Source of the DNA: Siphonodentalium dalli
Lineage: Eukaryota; Mollusca; Scaphopoda; Gadilida; Siphonodentaliidae
Direction: 5' to 3'
Length of the DNA: 64,000 nucleotides
Assembly: GCA_032622095.1 (NCBI GenBank)
Contig: CP136064.1
Location: forward strand, 179,588,011 to 179,652,010
Made by a program: the position numbers and the translations under genes. Each line of letters starts with the position of its first letter. The stretch's first letter is position 1. The notes under the pieces are model-generated. The model was given only the letters and a program-made list of their open reading frames with translations. It was not told the origin of the DNA and ran no database searches. Below, piece by piece: positions 45,266-56,158 of this stretch.

Positions 45266-48200
45266 AGGGCAATTCCACAGTTTCGGACGTACAATTCACA
45301 CGACATATTTAACTGTATGTTTTCTATGCATGCAAACCAGGATAGTACTTACATATTAAAAGGACCTCTAAAATGTCCTTTTCGTTTCTATTATGAATAC
45401 ATTGACCATTACTTGACAAAAAACATGTTATGGGTCCTAGAATACCGGTTTCGGACGTACTCAGAGAATCAAAGTTTTGCACCCTTATGCTACTCACATG
45501 GCAAACTCTGTGAAGTTATGCCATAAAACATGTACTTACTGTGCATATCTTGGCTACAATATATTTATCTTGATTTCCTACCAAATAAGAAGTATAGCAT
45601 TGTAGTAAAACTTTCACAATCAAAGATTGTTCTCGGTGTTGGACGTACATTATTTTGGTGTCGGACGTACACTCCAGGTTCATGCAAAAATTGGCTGACA
45701 ATATCATATCAGTAAGACAATGGAATGACATGTATAACTTTTATTATTAAATTTCTTTAAACTTTAATGTTTTGGCAAGATAATTAACCAATTAAATTAG
45801 TAGCATATAAATAGTTATAGGCCACAGGGGGTCACTTTGCTTAACATTGGAATATAGATACTACAATTACATATAAAACCATCAGCTGAACCAGTGTTTT
45901 TTTATGCCTCGAAAATTTATCCTTCATTTTTACTGCAAACAATATGGACATGAATTCACTAACAAGAATCAGTTAAACAAAATACCCATTGAGCCATTAT
46001 TTCCATGGGGTCTATATTGTATATAGTTATGGCTTATAACTTTTGGACTACCATCTACTGTGCTGTTACTGATTTTCTTGATATTTATGTCATAAATTAA
46101 ATGAAGACCACATATTTTCTGTCTCCTATGAGAAATCACATTATTTATGAAATTTCTAATGGCGATGATTTATTATTAATTAACAGGTTGAATGGCTGGC
46201 TATACATGTACCTGTGATCTTTTAGAGAAATGTGTAAATTAAAAAAAACTGGTCCAACGGTTTTTTACCTTCAAAATAATGGTATAAATAATATAGGATG
46301 TCCAATGTTTTTGAGTTGATACCAGATTGCGAAATATATCACGGCGTCGAGTATAGTATATACATATTACCACTGCAGTGAATATATAGATCTGGGCATA
46401 GTATTACGTCGAGCTGACAAGGTGAGATCACAGGATCAAACGAGCTGCGGCGAGTTTGATCATATGATCTCACCCGGTCAACGAGACGTGATGCGACGAC
46501 CAGATGTAATCACTGTATTAGCAAAAGGTTTATTATATGACACATAATCAATTAAAATAAACTCAGCAAATTAAAAAAATAACCAAACTTGCGCTAATAT
46601 CGGCTGGAAATAAGCCTAATCGTGCAGCGCATGTGATCTAGATAAGGTTAAATACAATGACCTAGTTAGGATTATACACTGACTTTTCCAGCGGTCTGGA
46701 AACAACCACGATACTATTATGATATTTGAAGCAGAAAATCCATAGTCATACAATAAATACACATAATGTAATGCCTGTTGGTATCGAGGAATGTTTTACA
46801 TAACGAGTTGGATTGGCGTAGAATATTTCGCGAGAGCCAGTAGGCTCGAGCGAAATATGACTGCGACATCCCAGAGAGGATTCAGTTTCAATGAATAAGA
46901 GTATATTTGGAAACGAAAAATAGTTCAGGCTTGTATTTCATTTTCACTAGTGAAATACAAAATCATTTTATATATATATAAATGACCAGGATTCCATTGA
47001 ATACACATAGAATGTCTGTAAACGAGGTCAGATCACGGATCCAACGATCGACTCCAATACCTTGTTTATTATGTGACTACGCCAACAATACGAGGGAACA
47101 ATAGTTCCGGCAGTATGATCCATAGGCACGTGCGTTTTCCGGGAGTTTCCACTTGTGTGTTTTCAGGGAATTTCCACTCGTGCACGTTTTCCGGGATTTT
47201 AGATTTTCACCACAAACAAATGAAACAATACTGGTATTTTAAAGGAAATCACTAAGGTCATATAATAATATACTTTATTACACATCTATATACATAGATT
47301 GTCTGTACACATAATAGATGTGTTAAAATGTATAGTATACTATTACATCGAGTTTCTTGAAAGTACTATAAGAACAGTAATCTTTTGACTTTTCTCAGAA
47401 CTATCTGTTATACAATATATGTAATGCAGAAATATTAAGCTGAATAGGGTACTAATTGCATGTGTTTTCATCACACTTGCTTCAAATTCCAGTTCAATAA
47501 TTGAACCCTACTTGCTTGGAGCTGTATATCTTCATGCCATCAACAAGAGCAAGAAATCGAACCATGTTCATGGTTTGTGTGACCTCTTACTATAAAAATG
47601 GGCATTTTATAATGTATAGTTATTTTGGCGAGCCCGTACAGAAGCAAAATTGCACTGCAGATTTAATTTCAGTCTATTTACTTATAATCAGTAAAGGTGG
47701 ATCAAAGAAGCTTTAAACAGTAAAGGCTATAAACTGAATATAGTTGGTTAGAACATTTTATAAAAGTTCAAGTGTGGTTGGCCCAGACTTTTTTGAAATG
47801 TACATGCTACCGTTACAGGGTGTGTACGTCCGAAACCGTTCTCGTGTACGTCCGACACCGACCTATCTCACCAGATGAGGATCACTTTGATGTGAAAATT
47901 TATATCAGTATTCTAAATGATAAAGCTGCTTTTGTCCAAAAGTATCTTTACTCTATAGATGTGAAATATTCCAAGCACAAGAAAACTTTTGGCTAGATTT
48001 TGGTGTCGGACGTACACATGGGATATACCAAAAACAAAACCTCATTTAATAAATAGCAAAAAATTTCAGGCAACTTCTTTCATTTTATCGTTGTAGGAAA
48101 CTCACTGTAGAATACATAAAATATTTTTTATTTTTGTGCATGAAAACAATTAGGTAGCTTTAAATTGTTTTAAAAAACATGAAATTTAGTGCTGACATGT

Positions 48201-48378
48201 TGAGTTTCTGTGTGCATAAATTGGCACATTTTTATCAAATTATTACAAAGGTTTTTGACCTGCTATTTTCACTCACATCATATACCATATCGAATAGATT
48301 TATAATTCAACAAATATAGATTGTTTCTGCAGGTTAAAATTTTTGACCTCAAGGTTTCACTTTCCATGGAATTGCCCT
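45266..48378. mobile_element. Element F: 3.1-kb TIR element with TCGGACGTAC motifs
   Basis: The ends AGGGCAATTCCA (45266) and TGGAATTGCCCT (to 48378) are perfect inverted 12-mers. TCGGACGTAC or one-mismatch copies lie at 45283, 45451, 45639, 45661 and 48006 on the plus strand and at 47824 and 47846 on the minus strand, all within 0.6 kb of one end or the other. This is the placement expected for transposase-binding subterminal repeats. There is no clear target duplication: TTAA follows the right end, TTTT precedes the left. The middle 2 kb is AT-rich and non-coding as far as I can see. Confidence 0.6.
47133..47202. repeat. Three ~26-bp repeats with kappa-B-like words
   Basis: GTTTTCCGGGAGTTTCCACT, TTTTCAGGGAATTTCCACTC and GTTTTCCGGGATTTTAG follow each other at 25-27-bp spacing. 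GGGAGTTTCC and GGGAATTTCC fit the kappa-B consensus. The block lies inside element F; function is unproven. Confidence 0.5.
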
Positions 48379-48392
48379 TTAATATTTTCCTG

Positions 48393-49860
48393 TCACTCTT
48401 GATGTTTTGGTCTCAAGAGTCCTTTGGTATCCATAACTGGGACCAGCCCATCCACTATCTTGCCAAACAGTTGCACTCTTTTGTCTGTTCTCCTGCCTTC
48501 AAGAGTCTGTAAATGAAATGTTTCCACATGTTTGTTACTGCTCCTTCTTGTCTGGATGTGTAAGCACCAGTGATAAACCTTACTGCCTCTTCTGTATCCT
48601 CTCCAATTCTCTCTGCAGATGAGGGTCCCATATGACTGAGCTCTGAGCAGGCACATACTCTTGTTTGGTGCGCACTGGTGTCTCATATGTGATTTGTTTA
48701 CTCTTTTCTGGTGCTCTTCTCAGGTTCTGACGTACATAAATCCTAGAGTACTGTTTGCTTGTTTAAAATTTTGCCAATGTGAGGTGACCAATTAATGCAT
48801 ACATGTCATTTGATAGTGTGATGCCAAGGTAGGGGCTTTCTGTTACCTGTTGGAGTAGGAGGTTGTCCAATTTGTATTTAAATGAGGATGTTGGTGCGAT
48901 GGTCCGATGGACAAAATATAACATTTCTCAACATTGAATACCATGCCCCATAGAGATGTGCCCAGTTTTCTAGGTCATGCTGCAAGGTGATGAGGTCGTC
49001 ATGGTTGTTGATCGATCTGTAGAGCAGAGAGATGTCGGAGAATAGTCTAACCTGTGATTAGACGCTATCTGGGAGATCATTGAAGAGAAGAAGACCTTCC
49101 GGTAGCAGTCCCATGGCGTACTCCTGAGTTGAGTCATGTACTGAGATGTTTCACCTTAGATGGTCACTCGCATTTGGTGCTTTGTGAGGAAGCTAGGCAA
49201 GGAGATTACCGTTGATACCATAACTTCGCATTTTTTCAAGCAGTTTATTGCGGGGTAATGTATCGAACGCTTTGAAGAAATCGAGAATGGCAACGTCGGT
49301 TTGGGTTTTGTTTTCGAGGTTAGTGAAGAAACAGGTGGTTATGGTGAGTAGTTGGGTGACACGTACAAGAGTGGCCTTTCCTGAATCCGTGATTTAGTTT
49401 GGATAGGATGTCATGGTCTTCTAGATCGCTTATGAAGTTATGATGTGGCTTATTATGAGCTCTAATATCTTGCAACACACAGATGTAAGTGAGACAGGTC
49501 TATGATTTTCAGCTTGGTGCACGACTGCACGTCCTGGTGCAATTTTGATTGCACTTGTTTTCAGCATGATGTTTGGAATACCGTCAGGTCCGGGAGCTTT
49601 CCCTCGCTTTATGTCCTTCAGCAGTTTTGTTACACCATATACTACTATGTTCTAGCTAACTTAGAACTATGCTTTCGGTGTCCATATTTAGAGGTGGTAT
49701 AATTTCATCAGGGTTTTCTCTGGTGAATACTGAATTAAACTGCTGGACCAGAATTTACACCTTTCCCACACTGTCATCGACTAACTTCCCTTCGTTCTTT
49801 AAAGGAGCAGTGCTGATGTTGGCCTTCTTTTTTGCCTTCATATTTACTGGGACTGTTTAT
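48393..49860 (-). pseudogene. Non-LTR retrotransposon reverse transcriptase (jockey/CR1-like), decayed
   Basis: Read on the minus strand in shifting frames, the order of motifs is that of jockey/CR1-type reverse transcriptases. There is a QFNSVFTRENPDE pre-domain (~49750), DIKRGKAPGPDGIP (~49590), NHRPVSLTSVCCKILE (~49490), GFRKGHSC (~49370), VAILDFFKAFDTLPRNKLL (~49280) and RLFSDISLLYR where the FADD catalytic box should be (~49030). HFHLQTLEGRRTDKRVQLF and GKIVDGLVP (~48490) follow at the C-terminal end. The catalytic aspartate pair is lost and there are several stops and frameshifts, so it is dead. The endonuclease domain was not found. Confidence 0.88.
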
Positions 49861-50377
49861 TGAGTCTATCTTTCGATGTTATCCTCAACGATGGATGAAG
49901 GGCAAATGAGGATCAAAATACCATTCATCCTCATCGCACCTTCATTATATTTATAAATGATTTCTTTCCTATATTTAATTTAATTGCTGAATCTAAATCT
50001 ATCTAAAATAGTAAATATGAAACTTAATAAGTTAATTCATGAAACTGAAAGGCCGACAGTATTATAATTTATAAATTATATTGCATAATAATAAATATTA
50101 TTTTGTATATTGTTTTTTAAATGTCATCACCATAATAATAGGTATAGAACCATTTTTCAAAATAGATAAATCAATAGCGGTAATCTATTGGTCCGGCATT
50201 GAATTACCTGCACAGGTACCGGTACTACTAGTTATATATAATATAATAGATGGACTTCGCAACACCGGCGTACGGCGGTATGCATGGGCCGGCCTAGCAT
50301 GGGTTGATGCTGCAAATTTATCCTCAAAGTCAAAAACTATGCATTGACAACAAAATCTGATGATTAAAGATACTCAC

Positions 50378-50418
50378 CACCGAGTTCTTGGTAGTAGCAA
50401 CTTATTAAATGAAAGCAT
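50378..50418 (-). CDS. ALDH4A1: ALDH4A1 exon 1, coding part
   Basis: Starts ATG and encodes MLSFNKLLLPRTR plus two bases (TG) of a split Cys codon completed by exon 2. The donor is CGGTG/GTGAGT. Joined to exon 2 the protein begins MLSFNKLLLPRTRCVRLLSS, a basic, acid-free, hydrophobic leader typical of mitochondrial import. Exon 1 is 20.8 kb from exon 2, so assignment rests on exact phase, the leader character and the promoter-like sequence upstream, not on family conservation, which is low here. Confidence 0.75.
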
Positions 50419-50780
50419 GCCTGCAATCAGATTCTAGATTCAAAATTTCCACTGCTCAGAGTCAGACACAGATCCAGAAGTGATGCTGAATGTGAGTTCG
50501 CAGAGCACCTATTCGGCGCGGCGTTCGCGTCGATATATAGTTCTAGGGAGAAGTAACAAATGAAACTATAATTGCCAAAACACACAGCCATAGATCATTT
50601 AAAAATAATGATAATTTGATATGTAACTGATTTCAGTATAGTATATGTGTTTATTGGGTTTATACAACAATGTGTCGATTGTATTCCTGCGCACAACACG
50701 GTGTGTTTCTTGCTAACCAATGGGCGCCGATCTCAGTTTCTAACCTTGACCTGATAGTGTCGGCGAAATATGAAACCACG
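50419..50780 (-). promoter_or_regulatory. Putative ALDH4A1 5' UTR and promoter
   Basis: On the minus strand CTATATATCG (50540-50531) is a TATA-like box, which would place transcription start near 50505 and give a ~90-base leader. The 50510-50535 stretch is CpG-rich (GCGCGGCGTTCGCGTCG). Further upstream are an inverted CCAAT box (50717-50721) and a TGACCT nuclear-receptor half-site (50747-50752). These are short motifs and the start site is inferred. Confidence 0.5.
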
Positions 50781-51393
50781 TGTTATAGTGGCACAACCAA
50801 AACATTAGAATAAATATGAAAACGATTATATACAAGTTAACCCAGAACCAATTTAAAGATAAGATGAATGACATAATTATTGTATAGCCTAGACGCGCTG
50901 ACTTTGATACTTGTAAATGTGAGAGAACGCTCTTTATTTACCACAGAAGAGATATCCGGCCTGTTTGGAATAACATTCTACCAATTGACTATATATAGAT
51001 CATGCCATGAAGCTCTACTAATGCTAACGCCCGTGGCATGAACTACCAATGGACGGTTTCGTCAACAAGTCTAAGTTTAGAATCGTTACGTACACGAACA
51101 GTAATTTATAAAAAAAAAAAAAAAATACAAATTTTTTTTTACCGCGGTATATAATCGGGTAATATTATGCAGTAATGGAGCGGCCAACTCCAATAAGGGC
51201 CTTAGTTTTCGAGATACCCGGTCCACATTATATCCCTATATAGATAGATAGATATATTTATTGAAACCAAATGCATGCATTTACATACAATGGACCCCGA
51301 GAGTTATGCGCGACTAGAACATAAACTGGTATATTTTAACAAAACAAACAAAACATATTATATAACTTGATTATAGTAATCCAGTCAAGTAGT

Positions 51394-52298
51394 TAGGGGA
51401 GACCCGGGCAAAGCGGATCACGTACGGTTTTCTTGTACAAAATGCAACCGGCAATCAGAAATATTACCACTGTCAGTTTCTAATCATGATGGCATAACAT
51501 TTGATGTAGGATGCATTCAGCTGCATCTATTGCATGGTTTGGTTGCTATGGTGATTTTTAATTTTGATCCGCTTTGCCCGGCCGTTGGGCAAATCGGATT
51601 GCACCACATCGGGCAAAGCGGATCAGCAAACGAATCCTTCTGAAAATGCAATACTACTCAACTAATCATACACTTTTCAGTTATATTTATGACAATTAAT
51701 CATATTTATTGGAAATAATTAAAATCGCGTTTTTTTAAACGTTCATTTTTTTCAATTATGGACATGCTCCGACAATGCACGAGTTTTGTTGACCCATCTT
51801 ATTAAAATTGTCCAAATTCACTTAATCTACGCACGTGTACCGGAAGTTAGTCATGTTATGAAATATCCGCTTTGCCCGATCGGCTTTGCATGCCCACATC
51901 ACATCTTTTTACAGTCCTGGGCATTACGTACGCGGGTGTCCTAGGTATCGAATTTAGCAAATTGACATATTGTCTTATTCCACACATGTATTGCCTAGAA
52001 CACCGACAGCATTTATTCTGGTAGATTGGTATGTGATCATCGACCTGCGAAATATATATGCGCAAACGCACTAAAATTATAAATTTGGTAAAATCGTAAA
52101 ATGTCGACGAAAATGTTCCACTGAGCTACAAAATTTTAGTATAGCCTACCTTGTTTTCTGTGGAAATGTGTATAAACTAACCCAACACGAAACTACCTTA
52201 CTCTAAAATACGGATATATAAGGAATAATTTGATAGTATTGAAATAATAAAGGTGATCGGCTTTGCCCGGGCGATCCGCTTTGCCCGGGTCTCCCCTA
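51394..52298. mobile_element. TA-flanked TIR element with GGGCAAAGCGGATC motifs
   Basis: A 26-bp perfect TIR starts TAGGGGAGACCCGGGCAAAG (51394-51419, mirrored at 52273-52298). If the outer TA is a target duplication the ends are GGGGAGAC, as in many Tc1/mariner/pogo-type MITEs. The word GGGCAAAGCGGAT or a variant recurs inside on both strands (near 51573, 51605, 51864 and 52257). It is 905 bp with no transposase. Confidence 0.8.
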
Positions 52299-52419
52299 CA
52301 CTGATTTGTCTAGGGTTGATATGTAAGTGTTTGAAATTGAATAGTGCACTGTACTCAGGTATGTGGCTAGAGGGGGGTGTGGGGGGGTGTCTCACCCCCA
52401 GCAGAGAGCTATATTTTCA

Positions 52420-53170
52420 ATAGTTGGAAATTTCATACCTGCCACAACGAAATTTCACACCAACAATAGGTTGAAAATGTTCTTGTAGTTTGATTATAAA
52501 ACAATTTATTGGGGGAATTTATTGTTTTTCGACCAATATTTGCATATGTTCCTATTTTTGGTCAAAATTTTGGACAGAAATGGTCATCAGTTGGAAATTT
52601 TCCAACCTTAGGGGGGTGACAGGTTGGAAATTTCCAACAATTGGAAAGCTTGTGTCCTGGTCTCTCCCCCGTGGCCAGTCAAAAACTTCTAGTTAATTTA
52701 AGAAAACAATATTGTCATACAATTGGTCAACATTGTCATTGGAATTGTCATCAGTTGGAAAATTTCCAACCTAAGTGGGGTGTAGGGTTTGAAATTTCGA
52801 ACAGTAGGAAGGCTTGAGGCTAGTCTAGATGTTAGGATTTTGCGATTTTCTTGTTCAGATTTCAAAATTTTCGCACACCGGGCCGAACCATGGTCGGCCC
52901 GGTGTGTCATTGCCCCATTCACATGGCCAATACAAAACTGCTAATTAGTTTAGCAAAACAATATTTTACTACATTTGGTCAAACTTGTAGACATAAATGG
53001 TCATCAGTTGAAGAATTTTCCAACCTGAGGGGGAGTATGAGGTTTGAAATTTCCAACACTAGGAAAGCTTCAGTTGAGGCCAGTCTTGATGCTAGGATTT
53101 GCGATTTTCTTGTATAGTTTTCAAAAATTTCTCACACCGGGCCGAACAACCATGGTCGGCCCGGTGTTTC
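52420..53170. repeat. Repeat cluster with GGCCCGGTGTG hairpins
   Basis: Two ~258-bp units and a partial contain GTCATCAGTTGGAAAATTTC, TTGGAAATTTCCAAC and GATGCTAGGATT. Each full unit ends in a strong hairpin CACACCGGGCCGAACCATGG then TCGGCCCGGTGTG (52874-52906 and 53133-53167). It is the same family as 16030-17400. Confidence 0.65.
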
Positions 53171-53330
53171 CTGGTCTGTTGTCGGTAGCTGTGCGCATTT
53201 GTCTGGAATTAGATCACTAGTTGTTTTTTTGGGGGCAATTTTCAGGTTAAAATATCTTAATGTTCTCATACTGGGAAAATAGAAGCATGGCTTATGAATA
53301 TATAGGAAATTAGGCCTGAGCATGAGGTAC

Positions 53331-53527
53331 AAGGGGGGGGGTGTGCAAATGGAAATATCCAAAAAGTTGTGTTGGTACGATTCCGACTCAAGGGGGGGGG
53401 GGTGCAAATGGAATTATGCAAAAAGTTGTGTCGGTGTGATTCCGACTCAAGGGGGGGGGTGCAAATGGAATTATGCAAAAAGTTGTGTTGGTGTGATTGC
53501 GACTCAAGGGGGGGGGGGTGCAGTTGG
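53331..53527. repeat. 57-60-bp G-rich minisatellite
   Basis: About 3.3 units of AAGGGGGGGGGTGCAAATGG, AATTATGCAAAAAGTTGTGT and GGTGTGATTCCGACTC. Anchors TGCAAAT/TGCAGTT are at 53343, 53403, 53460 and 53519. Overlapping open frames on both strands are repeat artefacts. Confidence 0.9.
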
Positions 53528-53848
53528 AAAATCCCACGGTGGCCGGACACCCCCCACAGCGGAGACCCTCTAGCCACATCCCTGACTGTACTTATCAACT
53601 ATATAGTAAGTCTGCATTCCGATCACTTCTTCCAAAGTGCAAATGTTTGAGAGTTGTCAGGTCCCAACTATAATTGCAAGATTATTAATAGGAGTCAGTA
53701 GACAGGGTAACTACTTGACATGGATATGGATAGTATAAAAAGATTCATAGAGGTATGTACTATACAGTCTGCAAGTGTATAATTATGGACAGTAAGATGT
53801 GACCATACTACTCGGTATATATATGATGCCATGAGTGGTTAGATTATA

Positions 53849-54536
53849 TTATTCTGACATTGGTTTACTTTCGTCTCTTTCCAAGAAGCAGTTACACAAA
53901 TATCGGCCAAGTAATTTTAGTATGCATTCATTTTCTGAGGTGAATAGCCAGTTGAACTTCGCCTGATTGTTGAGGTTTTTAAAGTTTATATTTATTGTAT
54001 CGATTTCACCCAGAAACTGTTTTCGAAGATTAATGTATTTTTTACATTCCATTGTGAAATGAACCTCGTTCTCAACTTGTTTGTCGTCACAATTCAAAAA
54101 AAAATTCTCGTTTGCCAGTTTTAGATTTTTAGCCTGCATGTTCTGTTATATTTTTAGTTCCTTTCTTTTTTGTTTGTGTTGAGTATCTCGCAGTTTCTAT
54201 CTTCAGGTTATGTGCGCTAATTCTAATTTTGGTGATTACTCTCCTGAATTTTTTTTTTTAATTCTTGTAAGGTAACCCTCCCTTTAATTTGCCTTTAGTT
54301 GTATGCTCTTTTCTTTGTTTAGATCAGTTCGATAAAAAAAGCTTGTAAAGTAAACTCTTTACAAGGTTACCAAAGCTATTTGAAGTCATCTTATTTTGAG
54401 AAATGACCCGTTCATTCACACCAAGATGGTTAAGTAAAAACTTAATACTTTTGTACCAACTTGGTTCAATCTCTTTGATAACACTAACATCCTTACTAGA
54501 TTTATATGCATTGCACATCAAAGGAAACATATTCAA
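53849..54536 (-). pseudogene. C-terminal remnant of a non-LTR retrotransposon ORF2
   Basis: Minus-strand segments in order are PSWYKSIKFLLNHLG (54536-54324), KIRISAHNLKIETARYSTQT (~54220-54160), and after a frameshift LNCDDKQVENEVHFTMECKK with LLGRYLCNCFLERD (to 53849). The ISAHNLxIExxRY motif and the C-x2-(D)-x-H-x4-C zinc-knuckle-like region are typical of the tail of many invertebrate non-LTR polyproteins. The reverse-transcriptase core is absent. Frames are broken, so it is not functional. Confidence 0.75.
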
Positions 54537-54638
54537 ATTGAAGTACCAGTATGCATATAGGCAAATATATAGGTGGGAGCTAACTCTTAATTTAAAAATG
54601 TTATCAGGGGAGATTACTCGATTTTTGAAGATGTTATT

Positions 54639-54948
54639 GTGATATATTTTGAAGGGCGATTACTCGAATTTCGAAAACTCTTCAAGGGACTTAACTCGAT
54701 TTTTAATGTTATTCGAAACATTTACAGGGGAAAATCAGTAGTAGTACCATTTCGGGTGGGCGGGGTGATAGAGTATTTAGATTTGCTTAGGGGCCACCAC
54801 ACAACACCCAACAAATCGTTCAAGGGCCAGATAAATGGCATGAGTGTCCTATTTGAACCACTCTGGACGGCGGCCATTTTGGACCGGGGCGGTTGAGTGA
54901 ATATTTAGCTAGATTCACTACGGTGACATCGGTTATTTATTCTGAAAC
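54639..54948. other. Unassigned stretch
   Basis: An 85-codon plus-strand frame is present but matches nothing I recognise. It includes CTGGACGGCGGCCATTTTGG, another GGCGGCCAT word. Confidence 0.3.
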
Positions 54949-54949
54949 A

Positions 54950-55400
54950 TTATATATTGACCAAATAAAGGGTGCGGTAGGGTGCCCACCCGAAAATAAA
55001 ATATAATAACCGAAAACCGCAACCATCTAAACCTTGCGGTTATACAGGAGGTGACCAAGGTGGCAACCATACTAATTGGGCATTTATGAACCGATTTGGA
55101 ACAAATAAAGGGTGCGGTAGGGTGGCCCACCAAAAAATAAAATATAATAACCGAAAACCGCAACCCTCTAGCCCGTGTGGTTGTCACAGGAGGTGGCCAA
55201 AGTGGCAACCATTGCCGTTTGGGTATTTATGAACCGATTTGGACCAAATAAACGGTGCGGTAGGGTGGCCCACCCGAAAATAAAATATAATAACCGAAAA
55301 CCGCAACAACCCTATAGCCCGTGTGGTTGCCACAGGAGGTGGCCAAAGTGACAACCATATCCGTTTGGGTATTTATGAACCGATTTGGTCCAAATAAAGT
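54950..55400. repeat. 140-146-bp tandem repeat
   Basis: Three units contain CCAAATAAAGGGTGCGGTAG, AAAATAAAATATAATAACCG and GGAGGTGGCCAAAGTGGCAA. CCAAATAAA anchors lie at 54961, 55101, 55244 and 55390. Confidence 0.85.
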
Positions 55401-55410
55401 GTTTTGTCAT

Positions 55411-55730
55411 TGATGTTAATATTGACATTTAGATCGGAACAATTCATTTTGGGGTCTTTTGGCCAAAAAACATGACCCCTAGTAGCCATCTTGGATTTTA
55501 CTCTTTGGATGACTTAATCCTTTGGCACGGGCTACAGGTCCTAACTTTGGTCAGATCATTATGAGTTTTTTTGGGGGTCATTCGGCAAAAAAACATGGCT
55601 GCCAGTGGCTATCTTGGATTTTACTCTTTGCATAACTAGGACTTTTAACTTTTCATGTTCCTACTCACTCCATTGACTGTAACACATGAAATTATTCCCT
55701 TTCCAAGTTGAGCTACAGTGTCATTGACAC
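55411..55730 (-). mobile_element. Pearl-like element copy 4, truncated
   Basis: Reverse orientation. The outer end TTGAGCTACAGTGTCATTGA and CAC lies at 55710-55730. Two core units (GCCATCTTGGATTTTACTCT twice) follow leftward. The second is cut at 55411, where the 140-bp tandem array begins. Confidence 0.82.
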
Positions 55731-55748
55731 TTTCATTATTAACGCCCT

Positions 55749-56158
55749 CTTCCGGTTAAGTCGCCGATCACTAGATCACATGAGGAGTGGTAATAATAGT
55801 AATAACATGATTTTGTCGGGCGCCTTGGTTTATTAATGATTATGGCCCTCCAGGAATGATTAACAGCCCTCGGTCCTATTAGCGGCCATCAACTCCGTCT
55901 CTGACCTTTTAATAATAATAGGCACTCGGGCTGTCAATCATTCCTGTCAGGTCGTTAATAAACAATATCGCCCTAAAAAATCATGTTAATTTTGGTATAT
56001 TAACATTCCGAGCCCAAAGGCCTATTATAGGCCATCGACTGCGTCTCAGTCTGCTAATAGGCATGAGGACTGTTAATCATTCCTGGAGGGCCGTGGTGCC
56101 TGACAAAATCATGTTATTAATATTATTACCACTATGTCCTCGTGACTTAACCCGGAAG
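55749..56158. mobile_element. Foldback element
   Basis: CTTCCGGTTAAGTC on the left is mirrored by GACTTAACCCGGAAG on the right. The arms continue with GTGGTAATAATAGTAATAAC, ATGATTTTGTCGGGC and CCTCCAGGAATGATTAACAG. Extra inverted copies of AGGAATGATTAACAG occur inside (near 55855, 55935, 56080), so several stem-loops are possible. No target duplication was identified. Confidence 0.7.

Larger units (their letters stand above)
29616..50377 (-). other. ALDH4A1 intron 1 (20.8 kb)
   Basis: Mobile DNA fills most of it; elements are listed separately. No assignable feature was seen in 29642-29825, 30051-30335, 31791-31964, 34461-34689, 37313-38276, 40521-41159, 41235-42000, 42400-43100, 43441-44390, 44997-45265 and 49861-50370. 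Confidence 0.85.
7445..50418 (-). other. ALDH4A1: ALDH4A1 gene, 5' half (seven coding exons in window)
   Basis: ALDH4A1 is the mitochondrial-matrix enzyme that oxidises glutamate-gamma-semialdehyde (P5C) to glutamate with NAD+, the second step of proline catabolism. Seven minus-strand exons with in-phase GT-AG junctions code for about 225 residues, against a usual family length near 560. Family landmarks appear in the right order: presequence, VNEPLGAF, VIGDEEIRTSDV, FDHQKKIAKFSYANK, AARKAWERRPLEERAEIF, AADM, QADIDTIAELADFLRF, IYRGLE and SPFNFTAIGG. Introns run from 256 bp (intron 5) to 20.8 kb (intron 1) and are full of transposons. The catalytic cysteine and Rossmann-fold remainder are missing because they lie beyond the left edge. 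No stop codon or frameshift was found in any exon, so the gene looks intact. Identification rests on recognised homology to the animal ALDH4 family, not on a search. Confidence 0.95.

Noticed and set aside
53266-53650. Overlapping frames with Pro/Gly-rich repeats on both strands
   Set aside because: Produced by the 57-60-bp G-rich minisatellite.
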